From contig JADZEB010000001.1 of NCBI GenBank assembly GCA_020850755.1, positions 186,001 to 250,000 on the forward strand: a stretch of 64,000 bases of DNA, written 5' to 3'. The stretch is from Alphaproteobacteria bacterium (GTDB lineage Bacteria > Pseudomonadota > Alphaproteobacteria > Acetobacterales > Acetobacteraceae). The notes beneath the pieces are model-generated. The model did not search any database, was not told the origin of the DNA, and saw nothing but the letters and a program-made list of their open reading frames with translations. Shown here one piece after another: positions 7,997 to 17,578 of this stretch (positions are counted from its first letter, which is position 1; each line of letters begins with the position of its first letter). Position numbers and translations under genes: made by a program.

Positions 7997-10900
7997 TCCG
8001 GGACCGAGCGAGGCGGCCGCGCCGGGCGGCGTGGTGCCGCGCGTCTATACCATCGCGCCCGAGGTCCCGTTCCTCGATGCGCTCGCCGCGGGCGTGCTGG
8101 CCCTGCATGGCGAGGCGCCCGAGGCGCTGTCGCGGGTCGAGATCCTGCTGCCGACGCGGCGCGCGGCGCGCGCGCTGGCGGAAGCCTTCCTGCGCGCGAC
8201 CGGCGGCAAGGCGCTGCTGCTGCCGCGCATCGCGCCGCTCGGCGACATCGACGAGGACGGACCGGCCGCCGCCGCCGCGGCCGACCTGGCGCTGCCGCCC
8301 GCCATGCCGCCCTTGCGGCTCCAGGCGCTGCTCGCGCGCCTGGTCCTCGGCATGGGCGGGGCCAATGGCGCGCCCACCGCCGCCGACCAGGCGTTCCGGC
8401 TGGCGGGCGAACTCGCGCTCCTGCTCGACGAGGCGGCGAGCGAGGGCGTGGACCTGGCCCGGCGCCTGCCGCGCCTCGTGCCCGACGAATACGCCTATCA
8501 CTGGCAGGAGACGCTGCGCTTCCTCGCCCTCGTCACCGAGCATGCCCCGCGCCTGCTGGCGGAAGCCGGCATGATCGGCGCGGCGGCGCGGCGCGATGCG
8601 CTGTTGCGGGCGCGCGCCGCGGCGTGGGAGGCGGCGCCGCCCGCCCATGCGGTGATCGCGGCGGGCTCGACCGGCACCGTGCCGGCCACCGCCGAACTGC
8701 TGCGCGTGATTGCCCGCCTGCCGCGCGGGGCGGTGATCCTGCCCGGCCTCGACCGCGCCATGCCCGAGCCGATCTGGGCGGCGATGGACGATGCGCATCC
8801 GCAGGCGGCGCTGCGCCGGCTTCTGGCGCGCCTCGGCATCGCGCGCGCCGCGGTGGCCGACTGGCCGCACGCATCGCGGCCCGCGCGACCGGCGGCCGCG
8901 TTGCGCACGCGCCTGATCGCGCTCGCGCTGCGCCCGGCCGGTGCGAACAGGGAGGCCGACCCCGGGGCCGACCCCGGGGCCGAGCCGGGGGCCGAACCGG
9001 GTGGCGCGGCCAACGGTCTCGCCGAATGGCTGGAGCCGCACACGGCGGTCGCGGCCGATGCCGGCGGCTGCCGCGGCCTCTGGCGCCTCGATGCCGCGAC
9101 CCAGCAGGAGGAGGCCGGCGCGATCGCGCTCCTGCTGCGCGAGGCGCTGGAGGAGAAGGGCCGCACCGCCGCCCTGGTCACGCCCGACCGGGCGCTGGCG
9201 CGGCGCGTGGTGGCCGAGCTCAGCCGCTTCGGGCTGGCGGTGGACGATTCCGGCGGCGAGCCCCTGGCCGACACCCCGCCCGCCACCTTCCTGCGGCTGG
9301 CGGGCGCGATGCTGGCCGAGGACTTCGCCCCGGTGCCGCTGCTGGCCGCGCTCAAGCATCCGCTCGCCTCTGGCGGCGATGCGCCCGCCCGCTTCCGCGC
9401 CGGGGTGCGCGCGCTCGAACGCGCGGTGCTGCGCGGTGCCCGCCCGCCGCCCGGCCTTGGCGCGCTGCGGACCGCGCTTGCCGCCCGCACCGGCCTGCCG
9501 GAGACGGAGCGCAAGCCGGCGGCCGACATGCTCGCGCGCCTCGATGCCGCGCTTCGCCCCGCCGCGCCGCTGCGAGCGGCAACACCCGTGCTGCCCACGG
9601 TGCTGCTCGCCGCGCATCTCGCCTGCGCCGAGGCGCTCGCCGCCACCGACGCCGCACCCGGCGCGGCGCGGCTCTGGGCGGGCGAGGCGGGCGAGGCGCT
9701 GGCCGCGCGGCTGAACGAGGCAGCCGAGGCGCTCGCGGCACTCGGCCCGGTCGCGCCGCGCGACTGGCCGGCCCTGTTCGCGGCTCTGCTGGAGGGCGCG
9801 GTGCTGCGCCGGCGCGCCAGCGCGCGCGAGCGGAGCGGCCATCCGCGCCTTGCCATCCTGGGCACGCTGGAGGCGCGCCTGCTCGCCGCCGATACGATCC
9901 TGCTTGCCGGGCTGAACGAGACAGTCTGGCCGCCAGCGACCGATCCGGGGCCGTGGCTGTCGCGCCCGATGCGCCTCGCCCTCGGCCTGCCCGCACCCGA
10001 GCGGCGCATCGGCCAGGCAGCGCATGACTTCGCCCAGATGGCCGCGGTGGGCGAGACGGTGGTGCTGACCCGCAGCGCCTATCGCGACGGCGCGCCGGCG
10101 GTGCCCTCGCGCTGGCTGGTGCGGCTCGACGCCTTCCTGAAAGGACAGGGTCGCGCCGACGGGCTGCCGCGCCCTCTTGCGCCGCTCGCCTGGACGCGAG
10201 GGCTGAACAGCGCCGCGCGCTACCGGCCCGAGCCGCCGCCCGCGCCCGCGCCCGCGCCCGGCTTGCGCCCGCGCAGCCTTTCGGTGACGCAGATCGAGAC
10301 CTGGCGGCGCGATCCCTACGCCGTCTATGCGCGCCACATCCTGCGCCTGAAGGCGCTCGACCCGCTCGATGCCGAAGCGGGGCCGGCCGAGTTCGGCATG
10401 ATGGTGCATGAGGCGATGGCCGGCTACCTGGCCGAGGTGGCGGAGAAGGGCGCGCCCGCCGATCCGCTTCCCGTCCTGCTGCGCCATGGCGAAAGCGCGC
10501 TCGCCGCGGTGCCGGCGCTCGGCGCGCTGGCGGCCTTCTGGTGGCCGCGCTTCGCGGTGCTGGCCGCCTGGATGGCCGAGCAGGAGCGCGCCCGCCGCCC
10601 GGGCCTCCGCGCCTCGGTGGCCGAGGTGGAAGGTGCCATGACGCTCTCCGGCCTGCCGGGGGGGCCGTTCTGCATCACCGCGCGGGCCGATCGCATCGAC
10701 ACGCTGGCCGACGGCACGATCGCGATCATCGACTACAAGACCGGCGCGCCGCCACGCAAGGACGAGATCGAGCGCGGCTTCGCGCCCCAGCTCACGCTCG
10801 AAGCGCTGATCGCCGCGCAAGGCGGCTTCGCGCCGAAGGTGGCGGCGGGCCGGGTGGTCGATCTCGCCTACTGGCAGATGAGCGGCGGTGGCGAGACTCC

Positions 10901-11171
10901 GGCCAGGATCGTGCAGCCCTTCAAGACGCCCGAGGCGCTGGCCGCCGTGGCCGGGGAGGCGCTGGCCGGCATGCGCGCCTGGATCGCGGCCTTCGACGAT
11001 CCGGCCGCGCCCTACCGCCCGCGCCCCTATCCCGACATGGCGCCGCGCTATTCCGACTACGCCCATCTTGCGCGCGTGGCGGAATGGTCGGCCGGCGGCG
11101 CGGGCGAGGAGGATGGCGGCGAGGGCGGCGGCGATGCTGGCGGTGGCGCGGACGGCGGGGGCGGGGCATGA
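7974..11171 (+). CDS. addB: Double-strand break repair protein AddB
   Basis: AddB is the inactivated-helicase/nuclease subunit of the AddAB enzyme that resects double-strand breaks for RecA loading. The 1065-residue protein opens with a UvrD-like N-terminal segment (residues 54-70, ILLPTRRAARALAEAF). It ends with a PD-(D/E)XK nuclease domain whose IIDYKTG core lies near residues 916-922. A 12-bp tandem repeat inside the gene at 8955-9002 encodes ADPG/AEPG units, presumably a linker. The start overlaps murU by 23 bp. The stop overlaps the addA start as ATGA at 11168-11171. Confidence 0.92.
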   Translation: MPPARRADPGPSEAAAPGGVVPRVYTIAPEVPFLDALAAGVLALHGEAPEALSRVEILLPTRRAARALAEAFLRATGGKALLLPRIAPLGDIDEDGPAAAAAADLALPPAMPPLRLQALLARLVLGMGGANGAPTAADQAFRLAGELALLLDEAASEGVDLARRLPRLVPDEYAYHWQETLRFLALVTEHAPRLLAEAGMIGAAARRDALLRARAAAWEAAPPAHAVIAAGSTGTVPATAELLRVIARLPRGAVILPGLDRAMPEPIWAAMDDAHPQAALRRLLARLGIARAAVADWPHASRPARPAAALRTRLIALALRPAGANREADPGADPGAEPGAEPGGAANGLAEWLEPHTAVAADAGGCRGLWRLDAATQQEEAGAIALLLREALEEKGRTAALVTPDRALARRVVAELSRFGLAVDDSGGEPLADTPPATFLRLAGAMLAEDFAPVPLLAALKHPLASGGDAPARFRAGVRALERAVLRGARPPPGLGALRTALAARTGLPETERKPAADMLARLDAALRPAAPLRAATPVLPTVLLAAHLACAEALAATDAAPGAARLWAGEAGEALAARLNEAAEALAALGPVAPRDWPALFAALLEGAVLRRRASARERSGHPRLAILGTLEARLLAADTILLAGLNETVWPPATDPGPWLSRPMRLALGLPAPERRIGQAAHDFAQMAAVGETVVLTRSAYRDGAPAVPSRWLVRLDAFLKGQGRADGLPRPLAPLAWTRGLNSAARYRPEPPPAPAPAPGLRPRSLSVTQIETWRRDPYAVYARHILRLKALDPLDAEAGPAEFGMMVHEAMAGYLAEVAEKGAPADPLPVLLRHGESALAAVPALGALAAFWWPRFAVLAAWMAEQERARRPGLRASVAEVEGAMTLSGLPGGPFCITARADRIDTLADGTIAIIDYKTGAPPRKDEIERGFAPQLTLEALIAAQGGFAPKVAAGRVVDLAYWQMSGGGETPARIVQPFKTPEALAAVAGEALAGMRAWIAAFDDPAAPYRPRPYPDMAPRYSDYAHLARVAEWSAGGAGEEDGGEGGGDAGGGADGGGGA
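8955..9002 (+). repeat. 12-bp tandem repeat within addB (x4)
   Basis: Four units of the form GCCGACCCCGGG or GCCGAGCCGGGG encode ADPG-ADPG-AEPG-AEPG. The unit length keeps the frame. It lies between the N-terminal helicase-like part and the middle of AddB and is probably a flexible linker. Confidence 0.85.
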
Positions 11172-14100
11172 GCGCCGATGCCGCCGCCATCGGCGCCGAG
11201 GCGCAAGCGCAGCAGCGCCGCGCCGCCGATCCGGCCGTCTCGGCCTGGGTGGAAGCCTCGGCCGGCACCGGCAAGACCAAGCTGCTGACAGACCGCGTGC
11301 TGGCGCTGCTGCTGGCCGGGGCCGAGCCCGCGCGCATCCTGTGCCTGACCTTCACCAAGGCGGCGGCGGCCGAGATGGCCACCCGGCTTGCCGGCCGGCT
11401 CGGCGACTGGCCGACCATGGCCGAGGCGAAGCTGGCCACGGAAATCGCGGCGCTGCTCGGGCGCGCGCCGGATGCGGCCATTCTTGCGCGTGCGCAGAGC
11501 CTGTTCGCGCGCGTGCTCGATCTGCCGGGCGGGATGCGCATCATGACCATCCACGCCTTCTGCCAGTCGCTGTTGCGCCGCTTCCCGCTCGAATCGCGCC
11601 TCTCGCCGCATTTCGCGCTGGTCGACGAGCTTGCCGCCGCCGCCCTGATGCGCGAGGCGCGCGAGGCGGTGCTGGCACGCCATGCCGGCGGCGCGGGCGC
11701 GATCGACGCGGCGACGGCCAATCTCGCGCGGCTGGTCAACGCCGAGGATTTCGCCGCCCTGGTGCGCCTGTTGCAGCAGGAGCGCGGCCGGCTCGAAGCG
11801 GCGCTCGTCGCGCATGGCGGCATTGCGGGCGTGGTCGCCGCGCAGCGCGCCGCGCTCGGGCTTGGCGCCGGCGAGACCGAGCAAGGCATCATCGCCGCCG
11901 CCTGCGCCGATGCCGCCTGCGACATCGCCGCCTTGCGCCGCGCCGCCGCCACGCTGGCGCGGTCGAGCGGCAAGACCGACCAGGGCAACGCCGCGCGGCT
12001 CGGTGACTGGCTCGCCGCCGAGCCCGCCCGCCGCGCCGAGACCTGGGCGGGCCATGCCGGCCTGTTCCTGACCCAGGCGGGCGAGGTCCGCGCCGAGCGC
12101 AGCCTTGCCTCGAAGGCGGCGGAGACGAAGGCCCCCGGCACGCTGGCCGCGATGCAGGCGGAAGCGGCGCGCGTGCTGGCGGTGGCCGAGCGCATCAAGG
12201 CGGCGCGGCTGGCGGAAGCCTCGGGGGCGATCCTCGTCGTCGGTGCCGCGATCGATGCCGAGTATGCGGCGCGCAAGGCCGCGCGCGGCCTGCTCGACTC
12301 TGACGATCTGATCCATGCCGCGCGCGGGCTTCTGGAACAGCGGGGCGTCGCACCCTGGGTCCTCTACAAGCTCGATGGCGGCATCGACCATGTGCTGATC
12401 GACGAGGCGCAGGACACCAACCCCGACCAGTGGCGCGTGATCCAGGCCCTTACCGGCGAGTTCTTCGCCGGCGAGGGCGCGCGCAGCGTGGCGCCTGCGC
12501 GCACCATCTTCGCGGTGGGCGATGTCAAGCAGTCGATCTACGGCTTCCAGCGCGCCGACCCGAAGGCGTTCGGCGCCATGCGCGCGCACTATCAGGGCAG
12601 CGTCACCGCCGCCGGTGCCGCCTTCCGCGCGGTGCCGCTCGCGGTGTCGTTCCGCTCCACCGCGCCGGTGCTCGATCTGGTCGATGCCGTGTTCGCCGAT
12701 CCCGAGCGGCGCAGGGGTGTCGCGCTCGATGGCGGGGCGATCGCGCACACGCCCCATCGCGTCGGGGCGGCCGGGCGGGTCGAGCTGTGGCCGTTCGCGC
12801 GCCCCGACGCACGCATCGTGCCCGAGCCCTGGGCGCTGCCGGCCGAGCAGCAGCGCGCGCGCGGCGCCGCGGCCAAGCTTGCCGGTGCGATCGCCGCGCG
12901 CGTGGCCGCATGGTGCCGGGCCGCCGGCCCGGCCGAGGATGGCTGGCTGCCGGCGCGCGGGCGTGCCACGCGGCCGGGCGATGTGCTGGTGCTGGTGCGG
13001 CGGCGCGACACGCTGATGCTGGAGATCGTGCGCGCGCTGAAAAGCGCCGGCATCGCGGTTGCCGGCATCGACCGCATGGTGCTGACCGAGCAGATCGCGG
13101 TGATGGACCTGATGGCGTTCGGCGACGTGCTGCTCCTGCCCGAGGACGACCTGTCGCTCGCCGCGCTCCTGCGCTCGCCGCTCCTCGGCCTGTCCGAGCA
13201 GAGCCTGATGGATCTCGCCGCCGGCCGGGCCGAGCCGCGCCTGCGGGACGTGCTCGAGGCGCGCGCGGCGGAGCGCGCGGAATGGGCGGAGGCGGCCGCC
13301 TTCCTGCGCCACTGGGCGGCGCGCGCCGATTTCGCCTCGCCCTACGCGCTCTATGCCGAGCTGCTCGCCTCGGGCCGGCCGAGCCTGCGCGAGCGCCTGC
13401 TGGAACGGCTCGGCCCCGATGCCGCCGACCCGATCGACGAGTTCCTGGCCGCCGCCCTGTCCTACGAGCGGACCGAACCGCCGAGCCTGCAAGGCTTCCT
13501 GCACTGGCTGCGCGCCGGCGGGGCCGAGATCAAGCGCGAGGCGGAAGCGGCCGGCGGCGCGGTGCGGGTGATGACCGTGCATGGCGCCAAGGGCTTGCAG
13601 GCCCCGGTGGTGGTCCTGCCCGACACGACCCAGCCGCCGCGGCCGCAGGAGCTGCCGCGCATCCTGTGGCAGCCGGTCGCGGCCCAGCCCGGGCAGGAGC
13701 ATGGGCAGGGACGCGGCCAAGTGGCGGTGCCGCTCTATGCCCCGCGCGCGGCCTGGGCCGAGGCGCGCTTCACGGCACTCAAGCAGGCGGCGGCGACGGC
13801 ACAGGACGAGGAGTATCGTCGGCTGCTCTATGTCGCGCTTACCCGCACCGCCGACCGGCTGGTGGTCTGCGGCGCGGTGAAGGCGAGGGAGCCGGCCGGG
13901 GGGAGCTGGTACCGGCTGGTCGCGGACGGGTTCGCGGCGCTGGAGAAAACCTATCCGCTGGCGCGGTCGGAACAGGTCTTGCTGCCGGCCGGGGCCGCCG
14001 GGGCCGAGGATTGGGCGGGCGAGGTGCTGTCGCACATGTGCGCGCAGACCGCCGCGCCCGATCCCGACCGCGCCGCTGCGGCGCCCGCCGCGCTGGCGGC

Positions 14101-14746
14101 CGAGGCGGCGCTGGCCGCGCTTCCCGATTGGGCGACGCGCCCGCCCGCCGCCGAGGAGCGCCCGCCGCGCCCGCTCACCCCCTCGCGTGCGGAGGAGGAC
14201 GAGGTGCCCGCCGCCGTGCCCGTTGGCCTCGCCGACCCCGCCGGCCAGCGCTTCCGGCGCGGGCTCTTGGTCCATCGCCTGCTCGAACGCCTGCCCGCCC
14301 TGCCGGCGGCGGAGCGGGCCGAGGCGGCGCGGCGCTTCCTCGCCCGCCCTGGCCACGGCCTTGATGCGGCGGCCCAGGCCGAAATCCTAGCCGAGGTGCT
14401 GGCGGTGATGGACCATCCTGGCTGGGCGCCACTGTTCGCCCCCGAGGCCCTGGCCGAGGCGCCGCTGATCGGCCTGGCGGGCGGGCGCGTGATTGCAGGC
14501 CAGGTCGATCGCCTGCTGGTGCGCCCCGAAGCGGTGCTGGTGCTCGACTTCAAGACCAACCGCCCCCCGCCCGGGACGGTGGCAGAGGTGGCGCCGGCCT
14601 ATGTTCGGCAGATGGCGGCTTATCGCGCCGTGCTCCGCCGCCTCTATCCTGATCGGCCGGTGCGCTGCGCCCTGCTCTGGACCTACGGGCCGCGACTTAT
14701 GCAGCTTCCGGACGAGTTACTTGATAGCCATGCGCCAGACGCATAG
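11168..14746 (+). CDS. addA: Double-strand break repair helicase AddA
   Basis: AddA is the ATP-driven 3'-5' helicase and nuclease partner of AddB. The 1192-residue protein starts at the ATG overlapping the addB stop. A UvrD-type Walker A (ASAGTGKTKLL) sits near residues 30-40, and a Walker B/motif II (LIDEAQDTNPDQW) near 410. Motif IV-like FRSTAPVLDLVD, motif V VMTVHGAKGLQAPVV and motif VI LYVALTRTADRL follow. A C-terminal RecB-type nuclease with VLDFKTN is near residue 1126. The reading frame continues unbroken upstream inside addB, but family length and the ATGA overlap fix the start. Confidence 0.93.
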   Translation: MSADAAAIGAEAQAQQRRAADPAVSAWVEASAGTGKTKLLTDRVLALLLAGAEPARILCLTFTKAAAAEMATRLAGRLGDWPTMAEAKLATEIAALLGRAPDAAILARAQSLFARVLDLPGGMRIMTIHAFCQSLLRRFPLESRLSPHFALVDELAAAALMREAREAVLARHAGGAGAIDAATANLARLVNAEDFAALVRLLQQERGRLEAALVAHGGIAGVVAAQRAALGLGAGETEQGIIAAACADAACDIAALRRAAATLARSSGKTDQGNAARLGDWLAAEPARRAETWAGHAGLFLTQAGEVRAERSLASKAAETKAPGTLAAMQAEAARVLAVAERIKAARLAEASGAILVVGAAIDAEYAARKAARGLLDSDDLIHAARGLLEQRGVAPWVLYKLDGGIDHVLIDEAQDTNPDQWRVIQALTGEFFAGEGARSVAPARTIFAVGDVKQSIYGFQRADPKAFGAMRAHYQGSVTAAGAAFRAVPLAVSFRSTAPVLDLVDAVFADPERRRGVALDGGAIAHTPHRVGAAGRVELWPFARPDARIVPEPWALPAEQQRARGAAAKLAGAIAARVAAWCRAAGPAEDGWLPARGRATRPGDVLVLVRRRDTLMLEIVRALKSAGIAVAGIDRMVLTEQIAVMDLMAFGDVLLLPEDDLSLAALLRSPLLGLSEQSLMDLAAGRAEPRLRDVLEARAAERAEWAEAAAFLRHWAARADFASPYALYAELLASGRPSLRERLLERLGPDAADPIDEFLAAALSYERTEPPSLQGFLHWLRAGGAEIKREAEAAGGAVRVMTVHGAKGLQAPVVVLPDTTQPPRPQELPRILWQPVAAQPGQEHGQGRGQVAVPLYAPRAAWAEARFTALKQAAATAQDEEYRRLLYVALTRTADRLVVCGAVKAREPAGGSWYRLVADGFAALEKTYPLARSEQVLLPAGAAGAEDWAGEVLSHMCAQTAAPDPDRAAAAPAALAAEAALAALPDWATRPPAAEERPPRPLTPSRAEEDEVPAAVPVGLADPAGQRFRRGLLVHRLLERLPALPAAERAEAARRFLARPGHGLDAAAQAEILAEVLAVMDHPGWAPLFAPEALAEAPLIGLAGGRVIAGQVDRLLVRPEAVLVLDFKTNRPPPGTVAEVAPAYVRQMAAYRAVLRRLYPDRPVRCALLWTYGPRLMQLPDELLDSHAPDA

Positions 14747-14875
14747 CCAGTCAGGGCTTGCGCGACTTGACCGCCAGCCGTCATGCTACAACCTGCGGCA
14801 GACGAGAGGGGATCGGGCGCCTGGATTCGGGCCGCCTGCGATCGCCCGCCGAATGGCAGACAGGAGGCCAGCACC

Positions 14876-15202
14876 ATGAGCGCCAACACCAAGGCCGTGA
14901 CAGACCAGTCCTTCGAGTCGGACGTGCTCAAGGCCACGGGGCCCGTGCTGGTGGATTTCTGGGCCGAGTGGTGCGGCCCCTGCAAGATGATCGCCCCGGC
15001 GCTCGAGGAAATGGCGCAGGAGATGGGCGGCAAGCTCACTGTCGCGAAGGTCAATATCGACGACAATCCGGTGACGCCGAACCGCTACTCGGTGCGCGGC
15101 ATTCCGACGCTGATGCTGTTCAAGGACGGGCAAGTGGCGGCGACCAAGGTCGGAGCGCTGCCCAAGAGCCAGCTCGTCGCCTGGGTGAATTCCGTCCTCT
15201 GA
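14876..15202 (+). CDS. trxA: Thioredoxin TrxA
   Basis: This is a cytoplasmic dithiol reductase that keeps protein thiols reduced and supplies electrons to ribonucleotide reductase and similar enzymes. The 108-residue protein is the standard length. It carries the WCGPC active site at residues 32-36 and the cis-proline motif GIPTLMLF. The start is set by a perfect AGGAGG at 14862-14867, eight bases before the ATG. It follows addA by 129 bp, in the conserved alphaproteobacterial order. That gap probably contains its own promoter, but the best candidate (TTGACC at 14767) is only 14 bp from TACAAC, which is too close to trust. Confidence 0.96.
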   Translation: MSANTKAVTDQSFESDVLKATGPVLVDFWAEWCGPCKMIAPALEEMAQEMGGKLTVAKVNIDDNPVTPNRYSVRGIPTLMLFKDGQVAATKVGALPKSQLVAWVNSVL

Positions 15203-15617
15203 TCGCGGCCCCCTGATCGCGGCCGGGCGGCGAACGCCGCCCACGCAAGCCACGCCAACAGGTTCCCCGCGCGCGCCGCTCCGCGCGGAGGGGTGGTGCG
15301 GTCGGCGCGGCTCGTCGCGTCCGACCCCGCATGGCGCGCGGGCGCATCGGACCGCACCCGGTCGCGCGGCGCCGCTGTCATCGTCCCGACCTGCCCCGCG
15401 GCCGCCACGGGCGGGCGGCCTCCCCCGCGCTGGCCGTTCCCCGTGCACTGGGCCGGTTGCCCCGGCCCTTGGCTTCCCGCGCGCGGATGGGCGGCGCCGG
15501 CCATGCGCCGCACTGCCCGCGGCCGCCTTGTGGCCGGGTGGCGCGAACCCAATTGATGAGGCGCCGGAGGCTCGGCCCGCGCGGCCGGCTCGGCCACCGC
15601 CAGCCAGGAGGATGCGC
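15203..15617. other. Intergenic region after trxA with a small hairpin
   Basis: These 415 bp follow trxA. Immediately downstream, GATCGCGGCCCCCT is followed by a near repeat, and then a GGGCGGCG/CGCCGCCC inverted repeat at 15225-15242 that could act in termination (no T tract). The rest is GC-rich with open but low-complexity frames. I see no gene in it. Confidence 0.45.
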
Positions 15618-16856
15618 ATGCCCCGCCCCGCCTCGTGCCCGCCCCGTGCCAGCCGCCGTGCCAGCCGCCGTGCCAGCCGCCGCGCCAGCCGCCGCGCTGT
15701 CCTGGCCGGGCTCGGCGCCCTGCCGCTGGCCGCCTGCGGTGCCGCCGGTGCCCTGGGCGCCGAGGAACTGGCCCAGGCCGCCCCTGCCGATACCGGCGCG
15801 GCGATGGCCAGCAATGCCGGCCAGCGTTACCGGCTGGAACGGGTGCCGGGCGTGCTCCAGAACCCCTGGGGCCTCGCCTTCCTGCCCGACGGCGCCATGC
15901 TGATCACCGAGCGGTCCGGCCGGCTGCGCCGCGCCCGCCTGCCCGGCGGCATCGAGGCGGCGCCGGTCGCCGGCCCGCCCGAGGTCGCCGCGACCGGGCA
16001 GGGCGGCCTGCTGGACATCGCGCTCCATCCCGGCTTCGCCGCCAACGGCCTGGTCTATCTCAGCCATTCCGTGCGCACCGCCGCCGGCAACGCCACCGCC
16101 GTGACCCGCGCGCGCTACGATGGCCGCGCCCTGGCCGGGGCGGAGACGATCCTCCAGGCGGCCGAGCGGCAGGGCGGGGGCGGGCTGCATTTCGGCTCGC
16201 GCCTGGCCTTCGGCCGCGACGGCACGCTGTTCGTCAGCCTGGGCGACCGCAACCAGCGCGACCGCGCCCAGGACGCGGCTGACACGGCGGGCAAGGTGCT
16301 GCGCGTCACCGATACGGGCGCGGTGCCGCCCGACAATCCCTTCCTTGGCCGCCCGGGCGTCAACCCGGCGGTCTACACGACCGGGCACCGCAACCCGCAG
16401 GGCATGGCGCGGCATCCGGACACGGGGGCGATCTGGCTGCACGAGCATGGCGCGCGCGGCGGCGACGAGGTCAACATCCTGCGCGCAGGGGCCAACTATG
16501 GCTGGCCGGTGACCACGCATGGCGTGGACTATTCAGGCGCCCGCATCGGCGTCGGGCCGCGCGCCCCCGGCGTGACCGACCCGGTCCATGTCTGGGTGCC
16601 CTCGATCGCGCCTTCGGGCATGGCGTTCTGCTCGGGCCGGGCCTTGCCGGCCTGGCGCGGCAACCTGTTCGTCGGCGCTCTCGCCGGCCAGTGCCTGGTG
16701 CGCCTGACGCTCGATGGCGAGAGGGTGCAGGCCGAGGAGAGGCTGCTCGCCGGCACGCTCGGCCGCATCCGCGATGTGCGCGAGGGTCCCGATGGCGCCC
16801 TCTATCTCCTCACCGATGCCCGCGAGGGCGCGCTCTGGCGGGTCGTGCCCGCCTGA
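15618..16856 (+). CDS. PQQ-dependent sugar dehydrogenase, exported lipoprotein
   Basis: This is predicted to be a periplasmic, membrane-anchored beta-propeller dehydrogenase of the GSDH/sorbosone type that oxidises aldose sugars with PQQ. The start at 15618 is preferred over 15612 because AGGAGG ends directly against the latter. The 412-residue protein has a twin-arginine signal (SRRAVLAGL at 24-32) and a lipobox, LAAC, at 37-40. Its propeller carries GLLDIALHPGF, NPQGMARHP and EHGARGGDEVNIL followed by GANYGWP. Before the signal lies a 12-bp tandem repeat encoding RASR units, giving an unusually Arg-rich n-region. No PQQ synthesis genes are nearby, and the real substrate is unknown. Confidence 0.88.
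   Translation: MPRPASCPPRASRRASRRASRRASRRAVLAGLGALPLAACGAAGALGAEELAQAAPADTGAAMASNAGQRYRLERVPGVLQNPWGLAFLPDGAMLITERSGRLRRARLPGGIEAAPVAGPPEVAATGQGGLLDIALHPGFAANGLVYLSHSVRTAAGNATAVTRARYDGRALAGAETILQAAERQGGGGLHFGSRLAFGRDGTLFVSLGDRNQRDRAQDAADTAGKVLRVTDTGAVPPDNPFLGRPGVNPAVYTTGHRNPQGMARHPDTGAIWLHEHGARGGDEVNILRAGANYGWPVTTHGVDYSGARIGVGPRAPGVTDPVHVWVPSIAPSGMAFCSGRALPAWRGNLFVGALAGQCLVRLTLDGERVQAEERLLAGTLGRIRDVREGPDGALYLLTDAREGALWRVVPA
15645..15692 (+). repeat. 12-bp tandem repeat in a Tat signal peptide (x4)
   Basis: Four consecutive units CGTGCCAGCCGC or CGCGCCAGCCGC lie in frame and encode repeated Arg-Ala-Ser-Arg. They create four overlapping twin-arginine pairs ahead of the hydrophobic core, where one pair is normally enough. 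Confidence 0.9.
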
Positions 16857-16919
16857 GCGGCGGGGCGGCGCCGCGCCGCTCGCGCGACAGCGGGCGGTAG
16901 AGGCTCGCGGCAGCGGCGC

Positions 16920-17165
16920 TCAGTTGTAGCGGTTCCAGCGCGGGCGGTTCCAGTGCGGCCGGTGCCAATAGGGGCGCGGTGCCGGGCGCCAGTAGGGGCG
17001 CGGGGCCGGGGCGACGTTGTAGCTGTAATGCACGCTGGGCGCGCCGTAGTAGCCCGGATAGGCCGGGTCGGCATAGACGGCGCAGCCCGCCAGCGGCACC
17101 AGCAGGGCAACGGCCAGGAACGGCTTGGTTAGCGGCTTGATGAGTGACGCGAAACGGCGGGTCAT
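16920..17165 (-). CDS. Small lipoprotein with aromatic/Arg/Pro-rich tail
   Basis: The function is not recognised. The ATG at 17163-17165 is preceded by AGGGAGGAC, a good ribosome binding site, and the product has 81 residues. Residues 14-25 are hydrophobic and end in a lipobox-like LAGC, so the mature protein should begin with a lipidated cysteine in the envelope. The mature part is rich in Tyr, Pro, Trp, Arg and His, with repeated RPYW/RPHW/RPRW units towards the C-terminus. It converges on the sugar dehydrogenase gene. Confidence 0.7.
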   Translation of the reverse strand: MTRRFASLIKPLTKPFLAVALLVPLAGCAVYADPAYPGYYGAPSVHYSYNVAPAPRPYWRPAPRPYWHRPHWNRPRWNRYN

Positions 17166-17319
17166 GGTGTCCTCCCTTGCCTCCGAGGATGAAGCATGGC
17201 GAAGGGAAGGGGCCGAATTCCGGCCCGCTTGTGCCCCAATCAAGGCAGGACGTCAGGAATTGTAACGTCACCGCCCGGCACGGCCGGCCGGCGTTCGGTG
17301 CGGTGCGGACCCGGCCGCG

Positions 17320-17523
17320 CGATCCCCCGCCAGGATGCGGGCGGGCGAGGCGGGCTGCCACGGCCCGGCACGGACTGTCCGGGAAAGCGATCCACCGCCA
17401 GCATGCGGGCGCGCAAGCCGGGCTGCCACGGCCCGGCACGGACCGCCCGGGAATGCGATCCGCCGCCAGCATGCGGGCGCGCAAGGCGGGCTGCCACGGC
17501 CCGGCACCGACCGCCCGGGAAAG
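17320..17523. repeat. 68-bp tandem repeat (three units plus a partial)
   Basis: Units begin with CGATCC at 17320, 17388 and 17456, and a truncated fourth begins at 17524. Each contains GATGCGGGCG or CATGCGGGCG, GGGCTGCCACGGCCCGGCA and CCGGGAA. The units are about 90% alike and directly adjacent with no spacers. They fill most of the 413-bp gap (17166-17578) between the lipoprotein and sirtuin genes. The 68-bp period breaks any reading frame, so this is not coding DNA. Confidence 0.93.
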
Positions 17524-17578
17524 CGATCCGCCGCGCGTATGAGGGCGTCCGGTCCAGGCAGGGCGGAGGACGCTCGGC

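Noticed and set aside
7584-11066. A 1160-codon open frame on the minus strand opposite murU and addB
   Set aside because: It is antisense to well-supported genes. Its Arg/Gly/His-rich translation has no family motif and is explained by the scarcity of stop codons in very GC-rich DNA. The same applies to other long antisense frames such as 2367-4031, 11057-14356, 35891-39523 and 57153-59732.
14767-14792. Promoter TTGACC/TACAAC for trxA
   Set aside because: The spacer is only 14 bp, too short for a sigma-70-type promoter. Another arrangement may exist but could not be chosen.
17320-17523. Possible CRISPR array
   Set aside because: The 68-bp units are directly adjacent without unique spacers, the period is wrong, and no cas genes are present.
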